Both the position numbers and the translations under genes were made by a program. This document shows, piece by piece, positions 18,447 to 26,452 of a stretch of 64,000 nt of DNA. The stretch spans positions 1-64,000 of the forward strand of contig JAIYCY010000022.1 in assembly GCA_027487775.1 (NCBI GenBank), in the 5' to 3' direction. Every line of letters begins with the position of its first letter. The first letter of the stretch is position 1. The notes under the pieces were generated by a model. It ran no database searches. It was not told the origin of the DNA and was given only the letters and a program-made list of their open reading frames with translations. The stretch is from Planctomycetaceae bacterium (GTDB taxonomy: Bacteria > Planctomycetota > Phycisphaerae > Tepidisphaerales > Tepidisphaeraceae).

Positions 18447-18568
18447 GTGCCACGACTCGTACCCGAGTCGTGGAGCACGTCATCACCATCAGTCGCGTGC
18501 AGCACGTCAGAATCATCAGTCGCCAAACTCGATCTCGTGCACCACGACTTGAATACAAGTCGTGGCAC
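18447..18568. mobile_element. MITE/REP-like palindromic element
   Basis: About 122 bases with terminal inverted repeats GTGCCACGACT and AGTCGTGGCAC. The left end forms the hairpin GTGCCACGACTCG...CGAGTCGTGGAGCAC and the right end GTGCACCACGACTTG...CAAGTCGTGGCAC. No coding capacity. The paired hairpins at each end suggest a non-autonomous REP doublet or MITE mobilised in trans. Confidence 0.65.
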
Positions 18569-18620
18569 CCGGCACCCGGCGGGCTACCACTTTGACCCTG
18601 CCTGCAATAACATTCATCGA

Positions 18621-20144
18621 ATGCTTACGCGGCTTAAAGTTTCGGGCTTCAAAAACCTCGTCGATGTCGACGTCTGGTTCGGCCCGTTTACTTGCATCGC
18701 CGGAGCAAACGGCGTAGGCAAGTCGAACCTATTCGATGCGATCACTTTCCTTCGTTTGCTGAGCACAAAACCGCTGTTGGACGCTGCATTGTCGGTACGA
18801 GATGAGAGTGCCCAGAACGGCGATGTCCGCAGCTTGTTCTTCCAGATGGGCAACACCCACGCCCGCGTGATGAAATTCGAGGCGTGGATGATCACGCCCA
18901 AGGAGGGGGTGGATGACCTGCGGCAGAAGGTCAACGCATCGAACACTCTATTGAAATACGAACTTCACCTCGGTTATCGCGGCGAGCAGGCCGACGAGGG
19001 TCCGCTGGAGATTCATCTTGAACGACTGACGCACATCACCTCTGGCGATGCGCCGGGAATGATTCGGTTCAAACATGATGCTAGCGAGTGGCGAAGCGGC
19101 ATTATCGTTTCTAAGCGACGTTCTCGGGAGAAGAACGGCTTCATCGAAACCGGCGATCGCACCATTCGAGTGCATCAAGACCAAAAACAGGGCATTCCGC
19201 GCGAGTATCTGGCCACGACTCTTCCCCGCACGGTGCTCTCCTCGGTGAACGCGAAAGAGGCACCCACAGTTGTTGTTGCCAGAAACGAGATGGCCAGTTG
19301 GCGCTTCCTTCAGTTTGAGCCTACCGCCCTCCGATCACCCGATCCGTTTCGAGCAGACAAGACCGTCGGCCCGAACGGCTCGCACTTAGCTTCCACGCTT
19401 CACTCGCTGGACCGGTCGACCAACGGGAACGGTCACGCCAAACCTTCTGCGAAAGAGACCGTAGCCCGGCGGGTCACAGAGTTGGTACAGGACGTGCGCG
19501 ACGTCTGGGTGGATGAAGACCCGACCCGTGAACAGTTCACGCTTATGGCTCGACTGAGTGACGGCACGCCACACGCCGCCCGATCGCTTTCCGATGGCAC
19601 GCTTCGCTTTCTTGCACTTGCGATCATCGAGCAGACCCCTCAGACCGGCGGACTCTACTGTCTTGAAGAACCCGAGAACGGCATCCACCCAGAGCGTATC
19701 CCCGCGATGCTCCGCCTGCTCCGCGACATAGCAGTCGATCCCGAGGAGCCTCCGAGCGACACCGACAATCCACTGCGCCAGGTCGTCATCAACACGCACG
19801 CACCGCAGGTAGTGGCCCAGGTGGACGACGACAGTCTGATCGTGGCCAACAACCGCAGTTCGACACTCAGCGCCGAGCAGGCGCGGAGCCTCAGCATTAA
19901 TCCCGAACAGGTCGGAAAGCCCACGCATCTCGCTTCATTCTCGGCGTTGAAGGGCACCTGGCGCACCCTGGCGATCAAGGGAGAGTCTGGGCTAATGCCC
20001 GAGACCTCGCGAGGAGGACTTCTGGCGTATCTCAATCCTGTGCCGATCGAAGCTGCTTCGTCCGAGGAATCTCCGAAGCGGCGCACGCGGGTCATCGATC
20101 GGGAAGACATTAAGCAGCTTCTCCTGTGGCCGAGTTCCAAGTAA
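18621..20144 (+). CDS. ABC/RecF-type AAA ATPase of a probable defence pair
   Basis: A 507-residue ATPase from ATG 18621; the frame is open further upstream but through the palindromic element. It begins LTRLKVSGFKNLVDVDVWFG and has Walker A GANGVGKSN at ~30-38, an ABC signature-like ARSLSDGTLRFLALA (~335), Walker B with catalytic Glu in YCLEEPENGIHPE, and an H-loop VINTHAPQVV. This is the COG4637/AAA_21-like class of SMC/RecF-fold ATPases seen in OLD, PARIS and Gabija-type anti-phage systems. The stop overlaps the next gene by one base (TAATG), so the two proteins are translationally coupled. Codon use is more mixed than in the flanks, suggesting transfer. Confidence 0.88.
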   Translation: MLTRLKVSGFKNLVDVDVWFGPFTCIAGANGVGKSNLFDAITFLRLLSTKPLLDAALSVRDESAQNGDVRSLFFQMGNTHARVMKFEAWMITPKEGVDDLRQKVNASNTLLKYELHLGYRGEQADEGPLEIHLERLTHITSGDAPGMIRFKHDASEWRSGIIVSKRRSREKNGFIETGDRTIRVHQDQKQGIPREYLATTLPRTVLSSVNAKEAPTVVVARNEMASWRFLQFEPTALRSPDPFRADKTVGPNGSHLASTLHSLDRSTNGNGHAKPSAKETVARRVTELVQDVRDVWVDEDPTREQFTLMARLSDGTPHAARSLSDGTLRFLALAIIEQTPQTGGLYCLEEPENGIHPERIPAMLRLLRDIAVDPEEPPSDTDNPLRQVVINTHAPQVVAQVDDDSLIVANNRSSTLSAEQARSLSINPEQVGKPTHLASFSALKGTWRTLAIKGESGLMPETSRGGLLAYLNPVPIEAASSEESPKRRTRVIDREDIKQLLLWPSSK

Positions 20145-20797
20145 TGCGCCGTGATCTTCGCTACACACTCATTCCCGAAGGAACATCAGATCGGGCTCTG
20201 ATCCCGATTCTGACGTGGGTTCTCGAGCAACAGTTGATTGGCATCGACGCAACGATCACGGCGAGCATGGTGCAGAGCGATCGACTTCCGGCTGGCAAGA
20301 TGCAGACCCTTAGGAATCGAATCTCTACATCAATTGAAGTCTACCCTTGCGACATTCTCTTCATTCATCGGGACGAAGACGGGCAAGGTGTCGCCCATCG
20401 ACAAGCGGAGATCGAGGCCGCAGTCAGTGAAGCGAGCCTACCGGCCGAGGTGTCTCCGATCGCCGTGATTCCGGTTCAGATGACCGAAGCATGGTTGCTT
20501 CTCGACGAGCGGGCGATCCGCAAGGCAGCGGGCTTCTCGAATGGAAGAATGCCTCTGAATCTGCCCACAGCCACTGAGATCGAGAGGAGGTCGAATCCGA
20601 AGGAAATCCTTCGTGACGCTATCAGATCGGCTAGCGGCCAGACCGGTCGAAAACTCAAGAGCCTCAATCTTGCGGAAGCACGTGCCTCGATCGCTACTCA
20701 TATGGAAGATCTGAGCCAGCTTCGATCGTTACCGTCGTTTCAGCAACTTGAGACTCACGTTGCCACGACCGTTCAGCGTCTCCTGGCACAACGCTGA
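20144..20797 (+). CDS. TOPRIM-like (DUF4276-type) putative nuclease coupled to the ATPase
   Basis: A 217-residue protein starting at the ATG that shares its A with the preceding TAA. The N-terminal LIPEGTSDRALIPIL supplies a TOPRIM-like Glu (E12), and DILFIHRDEDGQG supplies the acidic pair (D77, D79). VIPVQMTEAWLLLDERAI is the conserved stretch following in DUF4276-like proteins. TOPRIM metal-binding residues support a nuclease role. Such proteins are frequent partners of AAA ATPases in predicted defence operons, where ATP hydrolysis is thought to release or restrain nuclease activity. Function here is inferred from motifs and coupling; no toxicity or target is known. Confidence 0.8.
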   Translation: MRRDLRYTLIPEGTSDRALIPILTWVLEQQLIGIDATITASMVQSDRLPAGKMQTLRNRISTSIEVYPCDILFIHRDEDGQGVAHRQAEIEAAVSEASLPAEVSPIAVIPVQMTEAWLLLDERAIRKAAGFSNGRMPLNLPTATEIERRSNPKEILRDAIRSASGQTGRKLKSLNLAEARASIATHMEDLSQLRSLPSFQQLETHVATTVQRLLAQR

Positions 20798-20864
20798 ACT
20801 GAGCAGACGTCGAGTGACCGGTGATGAAAATGGGACTGAGAATGAAATGGGGGACGGCTTCCGT

Positions 20865-22406
20865 TCATGGAGTGGACAAGCGCGGCGGGGCGGGGATCGG
20901 ATCGGAAGGGTTCGCGGGCTCGGGACTGACGGCCGGTGCCGGGTCTGCCGCCGGTGATGGGTCTGCCGCCGGGGCCGGCGGGTTCATGGAGGCGGGCATG
21001 ACGGCGGAGGGGTCGACGCCATCCGGCACCACCACCGGCACGCCGTCTGCGCCGATGGGCGTCAGGCGTTTCATGAAGGGCGGGACGGGCAGGATCGATT
21101 TCGCGGCCTCGATCTCGCGATCGACCTGCTGCACACGCTGCTGCTCACGCGAAATCTCCAGCTTCAACCTCTCATTGTCCCGCTGAAGTTCATAGTAAAC
21201 ATCCGGCAGAGGCCTGCGAATGATTCTGCCGTCGATGTCGCGAAAGATCGCGTCGGCTTCGATCTTCTTGATCGTCGTCTCGTTGCTTTTGATCGTGTCC
21301 TGCATCTGCTGAATCCGCGTCCGCGCCGTGGCCACGCTGTCGTTGAGTTCCTGAACCTTGACCTGATACTCGCGCTCCTTGGCCTGCAATTCTTCGAGCC
21401 GGGCCTGGGTCACCCAGCTCGATCCCCAGCGATACAGACCACGCTGCTGCATCGCACGTGCGAGCGTCTGCTCCTGCTGCTCCCATTGCTTGAGCAATCG
21501 GTCGGCGGGCGTCCCGCGCGCCGGTGCCCGGCCATGCGCGTGCAGGACTTCCATCGCGTTGTCGATAATCACCTGCACATCCGGCGCCGAACGCATCGCA
21601 CGTTCCATCGGCGCGATCGCCGCCTGCTCACGACCGAGCAACATGTGCGCAGCGGCGAGATTGTTCAAACTCGGCGCGTGGTCGGGCACGCTCTGCAACA
21701 CACTCTCAAATGCTCGCCGAGCTCCTCCGGCATCCCCCGCCGCCAGCTTCAGCACGCCATCAAGGTACACAAACGATACGTGACCGGGATCAACCTCCAG
21801 TTCACGCTCGATGATCGCACGACCCACCTGCGGCTGCGGACCGTTCATGATCGTTCGCAATTCCTCCACCGCCGACAATTGTCCACGCACCCGCTCGACC
21901 CGCTCCTCCTTCGTCATCCAAAGTCGACCAAGCCTCACATATCCGTTCTCCAAACGATTCACCCACACCGCCAGATCCTTCTTCGCCTCCTCCGCAACGG
22001 CGGTCTGCGCATGGGTCTGGATGAACTGCTGATACCGCTCCACGATCCGCTCGATCGTCTTCTCCGCTTCAACACTCCGACGCAGCGACGCAAGCCCCTC
22101 CGTCGCCGACCGCTCGGTCACCCGCCCCGGGCCCTCAACACTCACACGTTTCACCTCGTCCGATGCAATGCGCCTCACGCTCCCATCCGCTAGCGTCACT
22201 TCATACCCGCCGTCGACGACGCGCAATCGCCCCTCGATCACCGTCCCATCATGCAACTCCAGCACGTCCCCGATCGCAACACCAACACCAGGCCCCGCAC
22301 CCAACCAAATCAGGCCCGCCAAAATCCCCACACGGATCAAACTCCGCGTCTTAACCACATGAAACGCCTCGGCTGTTTCCGACTTCTTGCGTGTCTTCGA
22401 AGCCAT
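20865..22406 (-). CDS. Envelope TPR protein with SH3-like N-terminal domain
   Basis: About 513 residues from the ATG at 22406, preceded by AAAGGTGGG. A signal anchor (~20-42) is followed by a short beta domain: VLELHDGTVIEGRLRVVDGGY then VTLADGSVRRIASDEVKRV. A helical TPR-like region runs from ~100 to 300 (for example ALNNLAAAHMLLGREQAAI-type helices) and a coiled coil from ~300 to 440. The tail is Pro/Ala rich. The same small N-terminal domain is visible in the proteins at 37676 and 55910. Probably an exported scaffold; no catalytic motif. Confidence 0.75.
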   Translation of the reverse strand: MASKTRKKSETAEAFHVVKTRSLIRVGILAGLIWLGAGPGVGVAIGDVLELHDGTVIEGRLRVVDGGYEVTLADGSVRRIASDEVKRVSVEGPGRVTERSATEGLASLRRSVEAEKTIERIVERYQQFIQTHAQTAVAEEAKKDLAVWVNRLENGYVRLGRLWMTKEERVERVRGQLSAVEELRTIMNGPQPQVGRAIIERELEVDPGHVSFVYLDGVLKLAAGDAGGARRAFESVLQSVPDHAPSLNNLAAAHMLLGREQAAIAPMERAMRSAPDVQVIIDNAMEVLHAHGRAPARGTPADRLLKQWEQQEQTLARAMQQRGLYRWGSSWVTQARLEELQAKEREYQVKVQELNDSVATARTRIQQMQDTIKSNETTIKKIEADAIFRDIDGRIIRRPLPDVYYELQRDNERLKLEISREQQRVQQVDREIEAAKSILPVPPFMKRLTPIGADGVPVVVPDGVDPSAVMPASMNPPAPAADPSPAADPAPAVSPEPANPSDPIPAPPRLSTP

Positions 22407-22594
22407 CACAAATCCCACCTTTCCAGAGGTCTACGTCCCATACGGCGATTCAACGGATCGACCGGGATGGTCGATACATCATGAACGCCGCTCAGCCCGA
22501 TTTTACACAGTGTAACGTCCGCAAACCGACAGTTCGCTTCCGTCACGCCTTCGGGCTAACTTTCTGACACGCCAGTTGTCTATTTGTTGGAACC

Positions 22595-23917
22595 ATGACC
22601 CAAGTCCTCGCCAGATTCGTCCGACTCCCGCTGATCAGCCTCGTCGCTGCGTCGGTCTGCACCGCGCAAAACCAGAACGTCGTACCCGCACACGCAGCCA
22701 CCCACCCGTCGAACGCTGCCGACCCTCTCCCCGAGTCGGCCCCATCCACGGAACAGTTACAAGCCATCGAGCTTGCCTCCCTCGACGCACGCAAACGCAT
22801 GATCGATCTCATCGCAAGTGAATCGTTTCACGACCAGCTCCCACTCGGAGCCTGGCTCGATCGTGGCGGGCTGCAGGCGGCCCTTGAAGAAGTCGCCGTC
22901 ACGTGGTCGATCTCCTCGCCCCGAGCGATCGCGCCGGGCATCATGCAGGTTCGTCTCGAAATCACCGGACCCAAGCTGCGGGCGTCGTTGCTGGATGTCG
23001 CGCGCCGCCGTCAGGCTCATCCAACCCTGCTCGCAAGGATCGAAGAATCACATCCGCTGTTTGATCGCGCTTACGTGGCCGTCGGAAACTCCAGCACGCC
23101 TCAGGTGATTCTGAGCATCGATGATCTGAATGCGCCGACCGCACACCATCTCGACTCGCCCGAATCGCAGGCCATCATCCGACGCGCCGCCGCAGACGCG
23201 ATGCTGAAGCGGCTCCGCCTCGACCCCCGATGGCATGATCTGGACATGGACCGCAAGCTACGCGAACCCGAACGCATCGACCGTCTCCGCATGACCGTCG
23301 CTGAATTTCCCGCCGATATCACCGACGCCGGCCCGGGCCTCGTACGGGTCCGACTGAAGTTCGAAGCGCGACAACTCGTCGAAGCACTCACCGATGTCAC
23401 CCGTCCGCAGAACAACCCGTCATCGCACGCCGATCATTCCCCACCAAGCGATCCTCGATCGCTGGCCCATGCTCAAATTCAGACCGATCCGCGTTTGACC
23501 GCCCTGGCCAACGAATACGCCGCGGCCGCGGTCGCTTTCGCAAGCCTGCCCTCCAACAACACGAGCACGCCCGTCATTCTCCCTGATCAACCGCCCGCAT
23601 GGATCAGCATGCCGCTCACCGTCTCGGCCTCGGCACCTCCCACCGGATCCATGCTACGCACCGCTCGCTCCGCCGAACGCGAAGCACGAACCGCGCTCCG
23701 CGGTCGAATCCTGAACCTCCCGCTCAACCCATTAGGAAACGCCGGTCCTGCAAACGTCGGCGAATGGATCGCGCTTGACCCCGTCCGCGCAAGCTTTATC
23801 GACGAATGGGTCGAGGCCGCACAAACCTCCGGTATCGACTACGCCGGCGACGGCAGTGCCACCGCCCGCATCACACTCGACCCCGCCCCGATCTGGAATC
23901 TCATCCGCCCGCGCTAA
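22595..23917 (+). CDS. Secreted protein with three related internal domains
   Basis: A 440-residue protein with a signal peptide ending around SVCTAQ. Three degenerate copies of one domain are visible: ~65-135, ~205-265 and ~355-440. Each starts with a helix containing basic residues, has a beta strand with an Asp/Gly turn (for example DAGPGLVRVRLKFEARQLV and GDGSATARITLDP), and ends in a hydrophobic helix. The arrangement recalls LPP20/FlgT-like lipoprotein domains, but I could not confirm it. Divergent from the TPR gene, with about 190 bases shared between starts. Function unknown. Confidence 0.65.
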   Translation: MTQVLARFVRLPLISLVAASVCTAQNQNVVPAHAATHPSNAADPLPESAPSTEQLQAIELASLDARKRMIDLIASESFHDQLPLGAWLDRGGLQAALEEVAVTWSISSPRAIAPGIMQVRLEITGPKLRASLLDVARRRQAHPTLLARIEESHPLFDRAYVAVGNSSTPQVILSIDDLNAPTAHHLDSPESQAIIRRAAADAMLKRLRLDPRWHDLDMDRKLREPERIDRLRMTVAEFPADITDAGPGLVRVRLKFEARQLVEALTDVTRPQNNPSSHADHSPPSDPRSLAHAQIQTDPRLTALANEYAAAAVAFASLPSNNTSTPVILPDQPPAWISMPLTVSASAPPTGSMLRTARSAEREARTALRGRILNLPLNPLGNAGPANVGEWIALDPVRASFIDEWVEAAQTSGIDYAGDGSATARITLDPAPIWNLIRPR

Positions 23918-23947
23918 ACATCGCCATGCGAACTGATTCATTCATCG

Positions 23948-24082
23948 TCACCCCACGACAATCGATGCGTGCGCAGCGCGCATGTTGACCTGTGCGATTC
24001 CCGCGTTGTTCCACCAGCCATAGGGGTCCATCGAACCGAGATAGAGCCGCGTCGCGCCGGGCGGAAAGATCGCCGCCCGCAT
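23948..24082 (-). pseudogene. C-terminal remnant of a secreted carbohydrate/surface protein
   Basis: Directly after the MBL hydrolase stop, in the same frame, 44 codons read ATG then FPPGATRLYLGSMDPYGWWN and NAGIAQVNM, ending in a TGA. The GATRLYLG...YGWWNN pattern is typical of the C-terminal end of secreted choice-of-anchor/PEP-CTERM proteins in planctomycetes. Everything upstream of it is missing, so it is best read as a decayed gene fragment. Its last codons contain a half-copy of the dispersed palindrome. Confidence 0.5.
23966..23985. repeat. Half-copy of the dispersed REP-like palindrome
   Basis: TGCGTGCGCAGCGCGCATG shares GCGCAGCGCG with the 3' arm of the other copies and is itself nearly palindromic. 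It overlaps the gene remnant. Weak match, so it may be coincidental. Confidence 0.35.
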
Positions 24083-24721
24083 TCATCGATGCAGCCGCCT
24101 TACGAACGGATTCGTGCGCCGCTCCTCTCCGATCGTCGTGATCTCGCCGTGGCCGGGCATGAGTTGTGTCTCGTCGTCCAGCGTCATCACACGACGAAGG
24201 CTCGCCTCCATCGCCACTTCATCCGCATCCGGCAGATCCGTCCGACCGATCGCCCCGCCGATGATCAGGTCACCGCCGATCAACACTTTTTCATCACGCA
24301 GATAAAAACAGACATGCCCGGGTGAATGGCCCGGCGTGTGCATCGCCTCCACACGAATCTGACCGATCAACAAAACCTCACCATCGGCAATCAATCCGTC
24401 CGCCTTGCCTGGCGGAATCTCGAACGGCAATCTGAACATCGCGCTACCAGGCTTACGCAGCTTGGGCTCATCCAACGCATGAATCAAATGCCGCGCAGCC
24501 GGAAACCGATCACGCACCACCTTGTGGTCGGCCACGTGATCAAAATGACCATGCGTGAACCACAACCCGATCAGTTCGAGCGACTCTTTCGCAATGAAGT
24601 CGAGAATCGGCCCGACGGTGTGATCGGGCGCATCAAACAGCACGCAAGTGCGCGTCTCATCATCAATCACCAGAAAACAATTCGTCCCCGCCAATCCGCC
24701 GCCATGTGCTATCAATCGCAT
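24083..24721 (-). CDS. MBL-fold metallo-hydrolase (glyoxalase II-like)
   Basis: A 212-residue protein from ATG 24721; a longer frame to 24802 adds 27 residues with no family similarity. The metallo-beta-lactamase motif THGHFDHVADH (HxHxDH) binds two metals; TPGHSPGHVCFYL and IGGDLIIGGAIGRTDLP carry further ligands, and LMPGHGEITTI the last His. This pattern is typical of hydroxyacylglutathione hydrolase-like thioester hydrolases or persulfide dioxygenase relatives. Cytoplasmic. Length is right for the single-domain subgroup. Confidence 0.88.
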   Translation of the reverse strand: MRLIAHGGGLAGTNCFLVIDDETRTCVLFDAPDHTVGPILDFIAKESLELIGLWFTHGHFDHVADHKVVRDRFPAARHLIHALDEPKLRKPGSAMFRLPFEIPPGKADGLIADGEVLLIGQIRVEAMHTPGHSPGHVCFYLRDEKVLIGGDLIIGGAIGRTDLPDADEVAMEASLRRVMTLDDETQLMPGHGEITTIGEERRTNPFVRRLHR

Positions 24722-24837
24722 CCGCAGATCGTAGGAGCAGCCCCGCCCACGAGCCAGCCCGTGCCACCGCAACATCCACACGCAAAAATTAAGCTGACTC
24801 AAAATCCGCGCGACTCACGCTCGCACGGCAGACCGCA

Positions 24838-26121
24838 TCAAGTCGTCAGCAGGATCGCCAAGATGATGTTGATCAGTACCGAAAGCCCCGCCACACCAAG
24901 CAGCACCAACACCCCCGGATGCTCCCAAAGACTCTGCTGCACAATCGTCACGCCCGGCGAACGACGCGGCTCCAGATCGATCGTCGCACCACTCGACTCG
25001 AGCCGACTGAGTTGCTCCAGATCGATCGCATGCCGTGCATGGATCGGCGCGCGACCCGATCGGACCGCCTTCAGATCCTCCACCATCTCTTCCGTCGAGG
25101 CATATCGCTCGGTCTTGTCCTTGTGCAACGCAAGCTCGATCACCTCACTCAAACCCGCACTGATGTCCGGATTCAAATGGTCCGGCGGAACCAGCGGATC
25201 CTTCAAGTGACGATGCATCACCGCACTCGGCGTCTCCCCTTCAAACGGAGGCCTGCCCGTCAGAAGGTGATACAACGTCGCCCCCAGCGAATAAATGTCC
25301 GAGCGGAAGTCGATGTCGATCTCACCTCGAATCTGCTCCGGACTGATGTAGTAAGGCGTGCCGTACGCCTTGCCGGCCTCGCTCTCGGCGGCCTGTTTGT
25401 CGTCGATCTCACGCGCAAGACCGAGATCTGTCAGTTTCGCAACTCCCTGCGGCGTGAGCAGAATATTCTTTGGCTTCACATCGCGATGCACCAGGCCCCG
25501 GCGATGCGCGTGCATCAATGCCTCACCCATCTGCAAGCCGACATCAATCACTTCACCTTCCGTAAACTGCTTGCCCGGGCCCTGCGGCGGAGGCTGCATC
25601 AAGTCATACAGCGTCGAACCTTCCACGTACTCCATCACGAAATAGTGATAACCGTCAGGCGATTGTCCGACGTCGATCGCCTGCACAATGTTGGGATGGC
25701 TCAACCGCGCCGCCGCTCGACCCTCTTTGTAAAACCGCTCGACGAACTCCGCACTCTCCCCACTCTTCTTCGGCAAAACCTTGATCGCCACGATCCGGTC
25801 AAGCGACACCTGCCGGGCCTTGTACACCTTCGCCATCGCACCCTTACCCAGCAGACTCTGCAACTCAAAGCCCGGAATCTGCGTCCGACGGCGATCCTCC
25901 AACGCCCGCTTGATACGCTTGGCCTGCGGAACCGTGATGAAGCTGTTCTCCACCAAGATGTCCGCCAGCGATCGCTGATTGGGATCGCTGGATTGCTTTT
26001 GCTGTTCGCGACACAGCAGAACTTCCTCACGCGTCGCTAGACCGGAGTCAACGACAAATTTCCCCACCTCCGTATCGAGGTTGGCGCTGATGCCGGTCGC
26101 GTTGAGGTCGGGCTGTGCCAT
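24838..26121 (-). CDS. Ser/Thr protein kinase with GspE/MshEN-like N-terminal domain and C-terminal membrane anchor
   Basis: About 427 residues from ATG 26121 (a GTG at 26145 is possible). Residues ~18-85 contain the motif KFVVDSGLATREEVLLCREQ and a repeated LADILVENSFITVPQAKRI, like the MshEN domain of secretion ATPases that can bind c-di-GMP. The kinase domain follows: glycine loop LLGKGAMAKVYKA, VAIKVLPKK, LVHRDVKPKNILL, TDLGLAR (DLG instead of DFG) and GTPYYISPEQ. The last ~25 residues form one transmembrane helix. This architecture is frequent in planctomycetes and suggests second-messenger control of phosphorylation. Confidence 0.88.
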   Translation of the reverse strand: MAQPDLNATGISANLDTEVGKFVVDSGLATREEVLLCREQQKQSSDPNQRSLADILVENSFITVPQAKRIKRALEDRRRTQIPGFELQSLLGKGAMAKVYKARQVSLDRIVAIKVLPKKSGESAEFVERFYKEGRAAARLSHPNIVQAIDVGQSPDGYHYFVMEYVEGSTLYDLMQPPPQGPGKQFTEGEVIDVGLQMGEALMHAHRRGLVHRDVKPKNILLTPQGVAKLTDLGLAREIDDKQAAESEAGKAYGTPYYISPEQIRGEIDIDFRSDIYSLGATLYHLLTGRPPFEGETPSAVMHRHLKDPLVPPDHLNPDISAGLSEVIELALHKDKTERYASTEEMVEDLKAVRSGRAPIHARHAIDLEQLSRLESSGATIDLEPRRSPGVTIVQQSLWEHPGVLVLLGVAGLSVLINIILAILLTT

Positions 26122-26452
26122 TGGAAATCGTCTGCCTTCCAGCACGCGGGACGCATACCCGGAGAGCTGACACTCTATAGATTAGCATTGGTCCACCGGA
26201 TTTTCGTCATCTTTACGCACTGCTCACATAACTTTTTTTTGACCCGTCACTCGATCTTCAACCCCAGCCACAATTCTCGGACGAGTCGACCGACCCTCAC
26301 CGACCTCCCTCGAGCGGCCGTCCATCCGGGATTTCACGGATTTTTCTTGACCGCAAGGCCCGACGTGTTACCTCATTCACATAGGAAACATCCACACGAT
26401 CCCCCCCGCGCCAACGCACGGATTCGTGTCTGACTCCGGAGGCTTTTTGCTC
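26122..26452. promoter_or_regulatory. Divergent intergenic control region
   Basis: About 330 bases between the start of the STK (minus) and the PEP-CTERM protein (plus), so it should hold both promoters. A run of eight T follows CATAAC at about 26225-26240, and TTTTTCTTGACC near 26340 could be a -35-like element for the plus gene. No clear sigma consensus pair can be assigned. Confidence 0.4.
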
